From assembly GCA_021437785.1 (NCBI GenBank), contig JAILYB010000218.1, positions 62,001 through 126,000 on the forward strand: a DNA stretch of 64,000 bases, in the 5' to 3' direction. Position 1 is the first letter of the stretch. Every line of letters begins with the position of its first letter. The position numbers and the translations under genes were made by a program. This DNA comes from Rhodomyrtus psidioides (lineage: Eukaryota > Streptophyta > Magnoliopsida > Myrtales > Myrtaceae). This document shows, piece after piece, positions 1-11,363 of this stretch. The notes beneath the pieces are model-generated. The model made no database searches, was not told where the DNA came from, and was given only the letters and a program-made list of their open reading frames with translations.

Positions 1-114
1 TTTAATTTCAGAAGCTGCGACAAAAGTTTCACCGACAGAATTAAGATATCTTTTCTAGCGTATATGTACATTACATATATCCGTTTCAAAACTATTTCCT
101 AGCTCTGACCCCAA

Positions 115-800
115 AAAAAAAAATGCTAGCAACGGGGAAATAAACAAAAAAATCTTAAATCTATTGCACCTATACCAATTTTATCATAAACATTTCAAAT
201 TGGTCAATTTAGTCCTAAATATTTTGATTATTTACCTATGCAGTCCATCTGGCTAATTTTGATTGGAAATTACTAATGTGGATGCTGGCCATCCTACGTG
301 GCATGACCGACCTTGACGTGGATAATTTTTGAAACTTTTTTTAATTTATTTTTATTTCTTTCATTTCTTTCCCTTTTCTTTTTGCCAGTGACCGATCGTC
401 GGCCATCGCCTGTGACCGGTGGTTGGTCGTTGCCACTGGCGAAAAGGAAAAGGAAAAATAAACAAATAAAAAAAATAAAAAAACTATAAAAATTGTCAAT
501 GTCAGCCATTTTCATCAAAAATTGGCCGAATACACTAATAGAGTTTGTAATCATGTGATTGGTTTGATAAAGCCCTAAAACAAAAGGCCCTCTCCCAATA
601 TTGGCTAGCCGCCCTCCGTAGAGCTCTGGGATCTGCTTTGTCTTGATGCCTCATTGGTAAGTTCAGGCTTTCACCGCTAGAGATAAAACTCGAGGTTCTG
701 ACAAAGATGAAAAAGGAATCGTCAAAAGGTTTAGGACTCGATTAGTCAAATTAAAAGGTGTAAGATTGAATTGGCGCAAGCGTATCGCTCCAAGATCACA
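115..800. repeat. Degraded MITE-like repeat, AT-rich arms with GC-rich centre
   Basis: The left part (about 140-300) has the phrases 'accaattttatcataaac' and 'caatttagtcctaaa', which recur at 7200 and 28,350-28,480. A GC-rich patch with GGCCATCGCC and CCACTGGCG lies at about 388-440. The matching right arm, with 'aaaaggtttaggactcgat', is near 725-770. I infer an old copy of the same non-autonomous family as the element at 7178-8222. Ends and target duplication cannot be fixed. Confidence 0.4.
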
Positions 801-1491
801 GTGGCTAAGTTATTATTGTCAAATGCCTAAATACCAGCCTTAGCCAAATTGCACAGACCTACATACGTATATCTAAATACAACTATACCAGCACTCACGC
901 CGGCATTATGCATATGTGATAGCAAATTGAACGCGAAACCGTTTACATTGAAGGGACAATCACGAAAACAAAACAAAAAATTCGATACGGAAAACATCGT
1001 TCTCCTAGAGGACACAAATATTTGTAGATGGATAAATAGATAGACATCTTCGAATGTCGTTGCGAAAGGATACAGTCGAAGAATCCAACGGGATCTCCTG
1101 CGGCGGCCTGCAACATGCTTAGGTCTGCCGGATCCCATAAATGTTGGAAGGTCTGAAAAAATGAAGTTAGGTGAAGAGAGAGATTTTTTTTTTTGACCAG
1201 TTAAAGTAGGTAAAGATTTGGAATTCAATGATCCTAAACACAGAAAAGAAAGCAAAGATATGACCCGGCCGCCCGGGGTTTAAGACCGAGCCCCATCCCC
1301 ACCATCCGCAATCTCTGCATATTAAAGAATGATGAATCCATACGGCATAACAGTTCGCATTCACGACGGGACACGCAAACGCATCGGCATAAAGAGGTGA
1401 GGCAGAGCATGACTCTGTCTCCGAACCAGAACCAGACGTAGCGACGACATTTCTTCCTCGTAACTTCTTCCTTTGCAACGTCGAGAGAGAG
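801..1491. other. Region upstream of the methyltransferase gene
   Basis: No gene is seen on either strand. The last 200 bases before the start at 1492 should hold the promoter and 5' UTR of the methyltransferase gene. They are GC-richer than the upstream DNA and have no clear TATA box. A run of T at about 1184-1193 is the only simple sequence. Confidence 0.4.
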
Positions 1492-4400
1492 ATGGGAGTA
1501 GGAGAGAGGAAGGAATCGGTATTGGAGGATCTGATAGAGAGGGCGGGCGGGTGCGCAGTGATCGACGGCGGGTTCGCGACGCAGCTGGAGAAGCAAGGCG
1601 CCACCATCAACGACCCTCTTTGGAGCGCCCTTTGCCTGATCAAAGACCCCCATCTCATCAAGCGAGTGAGTCCCGAGTCCTCATTGCTCTCTCGATGCGG
1701 GGTGACGCGTATCACTTTGTGCGCAATCGCATCCGTTGGATTGGTCGATCGGATTTGGTTGATACTTGATACTCACGGTGTAAGAAAATGTTTTCTTTTT
1801 GTCGCGGAAGAGTAACACGGAATTCTGGTGAAATGCAGGTGCACATGGAGTATTTGGAGGCTGGTGCTGATGTCCTGATCACCTCTTCCTATCAGGTGCA
1901 TATGATCTTCTGCTCATTCCGAGAAAGGGTTGATCCTTCTTAAGTTGGTTTATTATTCAATTTTTGTGTTTGGCGTGGACGATTACAAAGAAAATATCAA
2001 ACACCGTTGCATTCCGACTGAGTGGCAGAGACTTCGTTTTCCAGATGTTCTTCATTTTTCTTCGATCGTACCACTGCCAAACGCAGATTCTGTTCAAAGC
2101 TTGAATTTTTGTCTGCACTTCCAATGATAAATGCAAATCCCGTGCTTTACGGCGGAAATTGGAACAACGGGTGCATTCTTAGACAATTAGTTTCTTGATT
2201 TGCACGTAGAGGATCCCATAACTTTTTCAAGGAAGCTGTATAGCTTATCTAAAAGAGCGTTAAGCGCAATGGTTGCTGTAGATATTTGCTTCTCTCTTCG
2301 TTAAGGTTCATCTCGTTAGCGCAAATGCAGAACATAGAATAGATTCGGGTCATTTGGCACAGAGTTCTGTCTTTACTTCAATTGAAAAACGCAGATTAGT
2401 TTTCGTCCAGATTTTACGCCAATTTCCAGTTCTAGCCATTTCATTAGTATTGCCACTTTAATATGCAAATTCTAACATCCAGATGAAAAGAACTGTGTTT
2501 TTCTTTTCATTTTTTACTTTTTTGGGGTCAGACTGTTTTTCAAGTTTGCAGAAATGAAATATTTGTCCGCTTAAATTAATTGAGAATGATCCTGTGAGAA
2601 TGGAACTTTTGCCTGTTTCTGCGATTTCATGGTTTAGCAATTTAAAAATGGATCTTTTGATTTCTCGTACACTTAAAGATTGCTTCTTCAACAAGGCTTG
2701 GACCAATCAGCCCGGGAGGCATTACTGTAGGTATGGATATCATAGAAAATGTTCCACTGGCAATACTATGCTAATAGCCATTTTTGGTTCTGTGGTTGTC
2801 TTCTGGTAAGTCTTGTGATACTTGGGAGACATTTGATCACTATTTAGTTTACTTAAGCTCATAATTACACGATGTTTCGTATCCTCTTACTGGAAAGTGG
2901 AAATGACAGTTGAAAATTCCATCGCACCTTCGGCTAATGCTTTGCTGTTCCTGCCAGGCCACTCTTCCTGGGTTTCTGTCCAAGGGACTGTCCATGGAAG
3001 AAGCAGAGTCATTACTAGAAAAGAGTGTCAAGTTGGCCGTTGAAGCCCGCGACAAGTTCTGGGATTCCTTGAAGGAGGTTCCTGGACATAGCTACAATCG
3101 GGCCTTGGTGGCTGCATCAATTGGTAGCTATGGAGCTTATCTTGCAGATGGCTCAGAGTATAGGTGAGGGTCAACTATGCTGATGAGACTAACACCCTAC
3201 GCACGAAGCTGGTTGAGAGTAGTCTGGATAATTTGCTTGTCTTAGTAGTCATATTCACTTGTATCCGTACTCAATATCTGCATTGTTGTTCCCAGCGGTT
3301 GTTATGGACCCGACATAAATTTGGAAAAACTTAAGGACTTTCACCGGCGTAGGTTGCAAGTCCTTGTCAATGCCGGTGCAGATTTGCTGGCCTTTGAGAC
3401 TATTCCTAACAAACTGGAAGCTCAGGTATGTTCTTTTCTTATCAGAATATTCTGAATTTTCTCCAAGCTAAAACTCAAATTAAATATATTAGTCTGATAC
3501 ATGAGATGCTGAGCATCAGCGGCATATGTGATTGGTCAGCATGACACTATGTCCAACCTGAAATTGTGATTGTGACTTTTTTTTTTTGTAACGCTACTTG
3601 GTCTTTTGAAATCAGTACCTTCTAAAATTGTGTTAAAATCAATATTATTCTGGCTTTGAAGCATCTTAATGCACTTTTCCCTTATTTTTTTTAAGCATCT
3701 TAATTCTATCACGAGGTGAAATCATCTATCTGTGATTCTACATTGTCTCATTTAGTGAAAGACATTCTGTATTGCCTCAAATCATATTGCTCCAGTCATG
3801 TTCATCTCAGATGATTGTGATCGTCGATACACTTCACCAAATTGTCATCTCGGGCCAATATCCGTGACCTTATAAGTGGCAAACCTTGCTTTGCTTGTAG
3901 CCACGTTTGAAGAACTTCCAGTCATGAATGACAGTAGTGCTTCAAACAATTATCAATATATTACTATCAAGGAGCTTCTGTTTCATGTTCACGAGGACAG
4001 AACCTGGAAAATAATGTCTACTGATCATATAAAAGCTGATTTTCACTTTCCATAAGACGTACATGGCTTTTGCTCTGCACCATTCCTCGTGCTTAACGAA
4101 TGTTGGGTTTCGGAATCATCGTATAGGCGTGTGTTGAGTTGCTCGAAGAGGAGAATATCGAAATTCCATCCTGGATTTGCTTCAGCTCGGTGGATGGCGA
4201 AAATGCACCATCTGGAGAGAGCTTTCAGGATTGTCTGGATATATTGAACAAGAGCAGTAAAGTCAATGCTATCGGGATAAACTGTGCGCCGCCGCAGTTC
4301 ATTGAAAGTCTAATAGGAAAATTTAAAGAGGTAAATCAATCTACTTGTCTAGTGAAGAATCGATGAACTCATTATGTCTGGTCTTTGCGTAGTTCTGTAT

Positions 4401-4782
4401 CACTGATGTGCTAATTTCCTCTAATTTAGTTGACAAGCAAGGCAATAGTTGTTTATCCCAACAGTGGAGAGGTATGGGATGGCAGAGCTAAGAGATGGCT
4501 GGTAAGATTCATTCTCTAAACCCTCTGGATTGAACACATTCACTCGCTTCCTTTTTGAGTTTGTTCCCATCTATCATGGCAAACAAAGTTTTTTTCTTTA
4601 ATCCGCTACAGCCATCCAAGTGCTTTGGCGACGACAAATTCGAGCTGTTCGCTGCAAGATGGCGCGATGCAGGAGCCCAGCTCATTGGCGGTTGTTGCAG
4701 AACAACGCCTTCAACAGTTCGGGCTATTTCGAATGCATTAAAAAGATTAGAGGAAGCTAGTCTAGATTCTTACCGACTTTGA
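1492..4782 (+). CDS. HMT3: Homocysteine S-methyltransferase, HMT3-like, seven exons
   Basis: Transfers a methyl group from S-methylmethionine to homocysteine to give methionine (plant SMM cycle, cytosolic in this family). Exons that join in frame with GT-AG borders: 1492-1665, 1839-1895, 2958-3163, 3296-3425, 4127-4330, 4430-4501, 4612-4782, giving 337 aa, normal for plant HMTs. Family marks are VIDGGFATQLE near residue 25, SYQATLPGFL spanning exons 2-3, GSYGAYLADGSEY, and FETIPNKLEAQ at the end of exon 4. The three zinc/thiolate cysteines are present: GINC (about C242) and GGCC (about C309-C310). The start at 1492 gives the usual MG-N-terminus; an out-of-frame ATG at 1473 lies just upstream. 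The long intron 2 (1896-2957) contains no coding sequence. Member 3 rather than 1 or 2 is a similarity judgement. The gene looks intact. Confidence 0.93.
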
Positions 4783-5240
4783 AGAGTGCATCTCTTCCCC
4801 CCCTTAGTTTTTGGATGCCCTCTACATTGGCGGGTCAGAAATATTTATTCAGCCGATATAGATATGCTCTTAGCAAGTTATATCTATTCTTTTCCCGTTG
4901 TTCTTAGTTTTAAATTTTAATGCTGAGATTTGAGATGCAAGTGTCTGCCACCCTATCGGTCTCTGACTAATGATACAAATGTTTGGAAAAAGCCCTTTGT
5001 GCTTGAGCTTGTGAGCTCAAATGCCCACGAGCTCTTGGCTTTGTTGGGTCACAAGTGAGGCCCAATCGGTAACAGAGGTTAAAAATCGCCCAGCAGGGAC
5101 AGAGCATCCCCCAGGTTGTTGAATGTGTAAGCGATACAGCACAAGTGGCTGTCAACTTCTGCTGTAAGAACCAGAAAGTGCCAATCAATCAAACCAGACA
5201 GTTACCCAAACAGCATCATTCTGAGTTGACGGTCGATGCT
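4783..5240. other. 3' UTR of HMT and intergenic DNA
   Basis: The stop TGA at 4780-4782 is followed by a T-rich stretch with 'ttttaaattttaatg' near 4908-4922, a plausible 3' end region. Nothing else is recognised up to the MITE at 5250. Confidence 0.4.
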
Positions 5241-5490
5241 CCTAAAGTGGGATCCGGATCACCTGCCCTGGTGCTATCAGGGCAGGGTGTGCCCTGATCC
5301 ATCCCATCCGTCCGTTGATGGAACGGACGGATGGGATCTCCCAAAATTGCGGCTAGAGTAAATTTATTTTTTGTCACTTTTTCGCCCGGATCAATCCCAT
5401 CCGTCCGTTGATGGAACGGACGGATGTGATTGATCAGGGCAGCCCCTGCCCTTCTAGCAAGAGGGCAGACGATCCGCGCGCCCTAAAGTG
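5241..5490. mobile_element. 232-bp Mutator-type MITE with 9-bp target duplication and twin hairpins
   Basis: The 9-mer CCTAAAGTG occurs at 5241-5249 and again at 5482-5490, flanking 5250-5481. The ends form an imperfect inverted repeat: left GGATCCGGATCACCTGCCCT, right arm reversed GCGCGCGGATCGTCTGCCCT. A 9-bp duplication is the Mutator-superfamily signature. Inside are two hairpins of nearly the same sequence: a perfect 16-bp stem (5301-5316 with 5322-5337, loop 5 nt) and a copy at 5394-5409 with 5415-5430 having one mismatch. No coding capacity. Confidence 0.7.
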
Positions 5491-5652
5491 TACCCACAAA
5501 GGCAGGAACTTTGACACGAGCAAGGCCCGCAAAAAGAGGATTTGAATCCCTTGCTTTAATTATATGGGGGGATCCCCACCCTCCATTTCCCTTTTTTTTA
5601 TTGGGGAAAGGTTTTTGGAGGGTGGGAATGAAGGTAAGTCACCTGCCTTTTA

Positions 5653-6511
5653 AGTAGAGGTGGCAATATGGGTCACAAACTCATATTTGATCTATATTTG
5701 TAAAATATGGATTAAATATGGGTCATTAACTTTTAAAAGGTTCACTAAAAATGGATTAACAATGGGTCACACTTAAATCAATTTTCGACTCATATTGATC
5801 CACTTTCGACTCATATTGACCTACTTTCGACTCATAATGACAACATCATTCAACAAGCTACAAATGGTCTTGGAACCGGGATCCGATCCCGAGGCCTGGT
5901 CCAGGATCGGGTTCAAGGGCTAGGGCGGGTCTCGGGACCGGGTGCCGGGTCCGGGGGCGGGGTCGAGATCTGGTCCCGGGGCCGGGTCCGGGGCCGTGAC
6001 CCCAGCCGGGTCCCGGGGCCGTGGCCGGGTCCCGGGGCTGGGTCCGGGGCTGGGGCCTGGTCCTAGGGTAGGGGCCGGGTCCGAGGCCGGGGCCGGGTCC
6101 TAGGGTAGGGGCCGGGGTAGGGGCCGGGTCCGGGACCGAGGCTGGGGCTTGGTCCTGGGGCATGGTCCCGGGGCCGTGTCCGGGTCCTGGGGCCAGGGCC
6201 GGGTCTCGTGGCCGGGGCCGGGGCCGAGTCCCGGGTTCGAGTCCGAGTCCGGGTCCGGGGCAGTGTCCGGGTCCCGGGGCCGGTGTCCCCGGGCTGGGTC
6301 CCGGGGCCGGGGCGGGGTCCAGGGGGCGTGTCCGGGGTTGGGGCCGTGATCGGGGCCGGGGATGTGATCGGAATCGGGACCGGGGCCGGGATCGATTTCG
6401 GAAACTATTTTAGTAATATTATTTTTTAAAAGATTGTTGTGTTTTTGTAATATGGGTCAAAACGAGTTGGGTCGAGTATGGGTCAGTCGCGGGTCGGGTC
6501 GGGTTTTAGTA
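5653..6511. mobile_element. Possible non-autonomous element surrounding the minisatellite
   Basis: The block starts near 'tagaggtggcaatatgggtc' (5655-5674) and ends with repeated 'gggtcgggtcgggtt' (about 6490-6505). Direct phrases such as 'tatgggtca' and 'cgactcatattgac' recur through it. 'TAGAGGTGGCAA' is a start I associate with plant hAT-type non-autonomous elements. Terminal inverted repeats and a target duplication were not confirmed. Confidence 0.3.
5871..6405. repeat. GC-rich minisatellite, about 6-12-bp GGGTCC/GGGGCC units
   Basis: Over 500 bases are built from variants of GGGTCCGGGGCC, with G-runs of 3-5 on the plus strand throughout, in a setting that is otherwise AT-rich. Unit lengths vary, so the array is imperfect. 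Open reading frames across it, encoding Gly/Pro/Arg repeats on both strands, follow from the repeat and are not genes. Confidence 0.8.
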
Positions 6512-7177
6512 ATATCTTCCAGGAACTTATATGTGAAATCGAAACTTATGATGGATAGGAGGATAGCCACACGCGGTCTCTTTCGGAGCAAGAGAATATG
6601 TGTCGAGAAAAACTCCAATAACCGCCATTATTGCGGATAGTTATTATTGACTTTGTACCACATACGCGGATTCCCCGTTGTTGATGAGCTCTCCACATCA
6701 TCTTTATCCTCAAAGCTAATTTTATCTTTTTTCAGACAAGTAAGTGAAAAAAAACCACAGCCAAGTGACTGTCGAACTGTACAAGCGCCTGTCCATCTCG
6801 AGCCGGTCGGTCGAGCGCTCCTTTGCCTGTTTTTTTCTCTGGGGAAGAAGTCCGGAGAATTGTCAATTGCCGCTCCATGCGCGCTTCGGGTCCAGGGACA
6901 GCGAAGGGAGGGATGACTTTGTCCAGTAGGTGGACAGGAGGACTTATCTATCTCGCTGTTAATCTAGAAAGTCTATAGGTCTTTTCGAAAAAAAAAAAAA
7001 GGTCGCGAACAAATGATTCCATGCCCCCGGGTTGGTTTATTGTTTGCTATTTCAGTTGTTTAATTCATTTGGTGGTTATTCGCCTCTGGCGCTTTTACAT
7101 CATGCGTGGGTGTCTTCCATCTTTTATTTCCGGGATGCAATGTGACCTTTTGATGAGCGGGGAAATATTTGAATTTT
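6512..7177. other. Intergenic DNA, nothing recognised
   Basis: No coding sequence, terminal repeat or RNA gene is visible. A poly-A run lies at about 6989-7001. Confidence 0.4.
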
Positions 7178-8222
7178 GGAAACGTTGTAAGAAAAGTCTT
7201 GAACCTATTATATTTATGCCAATTTAGTCATAAACCTTTTGACCTAGAGCCAATTCAGGGTGAGTTTGGTTCACCATTCCCAAAGAGCTTTTAGCCCACA
7301 AAGCAAATTGGGAGAATGCTGAAGCATTTGGTTCAGCTTTAAACCAGCATTTGAACAAATGCTGGCCTTGGAAAAGTTGAAAGCCCAATGTTGGTAGGGA
7401 CCAGCACTGGGCTTTCAGCATTTTGTCAAATGCTAATAGATTTTTTTCTTTCCAAAACTAGCCTCATCAATTTTCTATATTTTCAATTTTGCCCCACTTT
7501 TTACTATTTATTTTCTTCTCCGATCCGGCAAAAGGAAATTTTTTAATTAAAAATTAGAAAAATTACATTCAAAGCTCTTTTGGAATGTTGTTTTTACCAA
7601 ACATCATTCAACCAAAGCCTATTTTCAAATGAGATTTTACCAAACACAATTAGCATTTTTCTAAACCCCTTTAGGTTGAAAGCATTTGAATTTTCACAAA
7701 GCTCATTTCAAATGCTGAACCAAACCAACCCTCAGTCCTTTCGGCTAATTTTGGCCAGATATCGATGACGTGAACGCCAAGCAGCCTACATGGCACAGTC
7801 GATGCTGACGTTGATATTTTTTTAAATAATATATTTTATTTTTATTATTTTTTTTTGTAAGTTCCTCCTATGTTTGGTGAGGGTGATCCTCGCCCAAGTC
7901 AAGGCGGCCTCTCCCGGCATCACCATGACTAGCCTCGCCGGCGTTCGCCTCATGCTAGCAAGGCCAACCTTCGCTGGCCATAGAAGGGACCTGAAAAAAA
8001 AAAGACAAGAAAATTATTAAAATATTATTAAAAATTATCCACGTCAACCCTGACAACGCTGCATATCCAACGTCCACACCAGCAATATCCGGCCAAAATT
8101 GATTGGAAGGACTGAATTGACTATAGATAAAAAGATTTAGGATTAAATTTGCACCATTAAAAAGTTTAGGACTAAATTGGTATCAACGTAATAGGTTTAG
8201 GATTTTTTGGACACTTTTTTCC
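7178..8222. mobile_element. MITE-like element with long inverted arms and GC-rich core, hosting a second MITE
   Basis: The left arm (from 7178: GGAAACGTTGTAAGAAAAGT, then 'gccaatttagtcataaac') is matched in reverse by the right arm ending at about 8222, which reads back as 'cctaaacctatta', 'accaatttagtcctaaac'. Between them is a GC-rich patch at about 7880-7985 (CGCCGGCGTTCGCC) flanked by AT/pyrimidine tracts. Excluding the nested insertion at 7258-7731 it is about 570 bp. The same family is seen at about 140-770 and 28,345-28,560. I could not settle the target duplication or superfamily. Confidence 0.55.
7255..7734. mobile_element. Nested 474-bp Tourist-like MITE with TCA target duplication
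   Basis: The element 7258-7731 begins GGGTGAGTTTGGTTCA and ends with the inverse of GGGTTGGTTTGGTTCA. It is flanked by TCA at 7255-7257 and 7732-7734. Removing it restores the arm phrase 'gccaattcagtcc' of the surrounding element. The 3-bp duplication and GGG..TTTGGTT ends fit PIF/Harbinger (Tourist) MITEs, although TCA departs from the usual TWA. No coding capacity. Confidence 0.75.
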
Positions 8223-8357
8223 ATGAAATTCTTAAAGCGTATACTAGGTAATGTCAAAGCTCTGTATCTGCTCTCATGAACAGGGCCAAGTCTGGCTCAA
8301 TTGCCTTCGGTCGAGCCACCTTTGGCTCTTTCGCAGACAAACATGACCTTTTGTGGG

Positions 8358-8398
<41 letters not shown>

Positions 8399-9525
8399 TC
8401 GAGGTGGAGGGGAAAGACCTAGGACGAGAGGCATCGATCGTGTGGCGGGATTGATCGTGCGAACTGCGAAGGAGGTCGATGGCGGTATGCTTTCCCTTTT
8501 ATGTCGCAAGCACCTATGTTTCTCTTCTAATTTCATACCAACATTGCCATATGTTGAATTTCCAAGGACTCAATCCCAGCAAGATCCATATCGACCGATC
8601 TGGGAAATTCCTTTGATCTCGTTGACATTTCTCTTGCGGATCATGTGAAAGCAATTCATGTGCTACTGCCGCCACCGAACCAATCACGATTTGTGGTATT
8701 CTAATTCCAATCACCGCAAGTCGACCACATTTTAAAAACACGCAGAGGGCATTGCCGCATCAAGCTGGCACAGACGGGTGGTAAGTGAGAAGATGTCGCG
8801 GCCACTTTCGCTAGATATGCGCTTGGAATTTCTGTCAATCGGACACACTGTCTAGGCATCCAAGCTGAAACTCTATATAATTTTTTTTTTTTTATCTCCC
8901 TCTTTTGACTTGGTCACAAATTTCACAGTTCACCTGGATCTGCTGAGGAGGACTATGTTGGAAAGGTCTAGATGCGCACGGAGGAGAGAGAATGGTGGGG
9001 GCAGAGAGAGAGAGAGAGGGGGGGGGGGGGTGGGCCGCGAACAGGACAGGAGTCCGTCTCTGCCACCGGGACAGAGGAGTGGGCCCCAGTCCCCTTAGCA
9101 CAAACAATCCGTCCCCTTCAAAAAATTTCCTCACAAAATGATAGAGATGATCATGAATTGACTTACCCCCCTCGTGGGCCCCGCCGGAAATCCCAGTATT
9201 TGACCGTCGCCCAATCACAACGCTCGGCTTCGGATGACCCTAGGGAGAGTGACCAATGGGGTTCCAGATAAGGGATGGACGTGGGCCCCAAAAAGTGTAA
9301 AACCTTTCTCCAGCTTTCCTCGCCAAAAAGTGCACTATCTCCTGTCAACAAAAGCGCAAGCCCTGCGGGTCCCGGAAAAATCTCTTATAATTGCTCCTCT
9401 CCCAAAAACACCGCCACCGTTTCGACGCCAATCATTCACCACAGGCCCCTCTTTTTGGCCGTCTGATTAAGATCCTTCCACCGCTAATATCCGGAGAATC
9501 CGCCCGCGAGGGCGTTGATGATTGC
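8223..9525. other. Upstream region and probable 5' UTR of the COL gene, with simple repeats
   Basis: No convincing gene is present. It holds a (GA)n tract at 8359-8398, a second GA tract running into 13 G at 9003-9030, and a T run at about 8881-8893. The C-rich stretch just before the B-box start (9385-9440, 'ctcctctcccaaaaacaccgcc') looks like a plant 5' UTR, with 'cttataat' near 9383 as a weak TATA candidate. Confidence 0.4.
8359..8398. repeat. (GA)n microsatellite
   Basis: About 20 GA repeats with a single A-rich interruption ('gaaaga') near 8371-8376. Confidence 0.9.
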
Positions 9526-11363
9526 ATGAGTCCGTCCGTGATGATTTCCCACGAGAATGCCGCGAATGCCTTCAGCGGCAAGACCGCTCGGGCCTGCGAC
9601 AACTGCATCCAGAAGCGGGCTCGTTGGTACTGCGCGGCCGACGATGCCTTCCTCTGCCAGTCCTGCGACCGCTCCGTCCACTCGGCCAACCCTCTGGCCC
9701 GCCGCCATGAGAGGGTCCGTCTGAAGACGGCGGCCACCTCGCAGAAGCATCTCGGCGACTTCGCTTCGCGAAGGAAGTCGTCGTCGTGGCACCGCGGTTT
9801 CACCAAGAAGCCGCGGACGCCCCGCGGCATGAAGTCCGCTCTCCACCGGGCGTCCAAGCCAGAGAACATGGCCCGAGTTCCCGAAGTCGGTGGAGATGAG
9901 ACGTCAAACGAGGAGAGCGAGGAGCATCTTCTTTACAGGGTTCCGGCTTACGATCCTTTCGTAGCGGAAATGGGCACGTCGAAAGGAGCCGAGGCCGCTG
10001 CGTTTTGCGCTGAACCAGAAACTGTCATGGCCTTCGACGGATCAGGCAAAGGCGTCAACCGAAGCAAAGAGTTGACCATCGAAGTGGAGAATTTGCAAGG
10101 GTTTCTCCCGTCGGACGCGGACCTTGCGGAATTTGCTGCCGATGTCGAAAGCCTTCTTGGCCGAGGGCTCGATACCGAGTCTTTTGGTATCGAAGGATTG
10201 GGCTTTGTAGATTGTAAACAGCGAGATGGTAACTCGATGCACTGTTCCTTAGGTAGCGGCGGAGTGATTAAACTTGAAGAGAAAGAGGGTGTCGCGGGGG
10301 TCGACGCGGAAGTGGGCCACGGCGACATGGAGATCGATTTGAGCAAGGAGACATTTGAGCTGAATTTCGACTACGATTCTCCGACAACGTGCGGCGACGA
10401 AGAAGAGGAAGCGAAGGCGATCATTGAATTGGAAGAGAAAAAGAAAGTGGAGAATTGCGGCGGAGATGAAGGGACCAACATTAATAGTGAAGAGAGGAAG
10501 AAGAAGAAGAAGAAGAAAAGGGAGGTTTTCTTGAGGCTCGACTACGAGGCGGTGATGTCGGCATGGGCTGGACAGGGCTCCCCTTGGACCACCGGAGACC
10601 GGCCCGACCTCAGTCCCGACAACTGCTGGCCCGACTTCATGGTACAATCCTTACCTAAAAGCTGAGAGCGGTAAATGTAACAGTTGACACCATACATGCA
10701 AACTTGAGAAAGTAGTAAGACGCCCACAAAAGACAAGTCGACGACCATTTTCTGCTGAATAATTCAAATAGTGCACCGTACACGAAGAAAAGCACAGAAT
10801 CAGACAAAATATATGTTCTTCCCTCTTGATGTTCTGGTACACTCAATAAGAAACTTTGCATCACATTAACTTGCATATACTATACACATCACAACCATTA
10901 TAGAATCTTATTTATCAAACGACGTTACATTTAGTGATGCAAGTGTTTATGAGAGAGCCCATCACGAAATCTGTCAGTTTTTCAAACGCAACTCATTGTT
11001 TAGGTACCTAGGAACATCCACTAAATTTGGTCATATAATTATGTTGGTTTCCTTGATCCTTCCTCTCTACCATATTGACGTTGTTTCGAAATTCCTCTTG
11101 ATGTTCAGGGCATGTCCTTGGAATTTCAAAACCTCTACGGCGAAACTGGAGTGTATGGGGGGCACATGGGCATGGGGGACGCCGTGCGGGAGGCGAAGGT
11201 GTCGAGGTACAGGGAGAAGCGGAGGACGAGGTTGTTTTCCAAGAAGATCCGGTACGAGGTCCGCAAGCTGAACGCCGAGAAGAGGCCTCGAATGAAAGGG
11301 AGGTTCGTGAAGAGGGCTTCATCTGCCTCGTCATCAGCACCCGGTTTTCCTCTGCTCAAATAA
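9526..11363 (+). CDS. COL16: CONSTANS-like zinc-finger protein, COL16-type (one B-box plus CCT)
   Basis: Nuclear transcription regulator of the BBX/COL family, group with one B-box. Exons 9526-10641 and 11109-11363 join in phase 0 (GT-AG) to give 456 aa. The B-box, about residues 24-61, has C-X2-C-X8-C-X7-C-X2-C and two His in place. The CCT domain, about 398-440, has REAKVSRYREKRRTRLFSKK and RYEVRKLNAEKRPRMKGRF. Between them lies the group's acidic conserved block (LPSDADLAEFAADVE, LLGRGLDTESF) and the FELNFDY and LRLDYEAVMSAWAGQG blocks. Family members start 16-17 residues before the first cysteine, so 9526 or the in-frame ATG at 9541 fits better than the ATG at 9391, which would add 45 unlike residues. 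A run of seven lysines near residue 330, from an (AAG)n tract, is unusual. COL16-type members act in light and pigment regulation. The numbering is a best guess. Confidence 0.9.

Noticed and set aside
5858..6430. Several overlapping frames encoding Gly/Pro/Arg-rich proteins on both strands
   Set aside because: They are translations of the GC-rich minisatellite; the repeat keeps all frames open and none has a proper gene context.
9391..9525. Upstream in-frame ATG at 9391 as the start of the COL gene
   Set aside because: The extra 45 residues are unlike any COL protein and the stretch looks like 5' UTR; family spacing favours 9526 or 9541.
9432..10346. Long minus-strand frames opposite the COL first exon
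   Set aside because: Shadows in GC-rich coding DNA; the plus strand carries the B-box and the conserved middle blocks.
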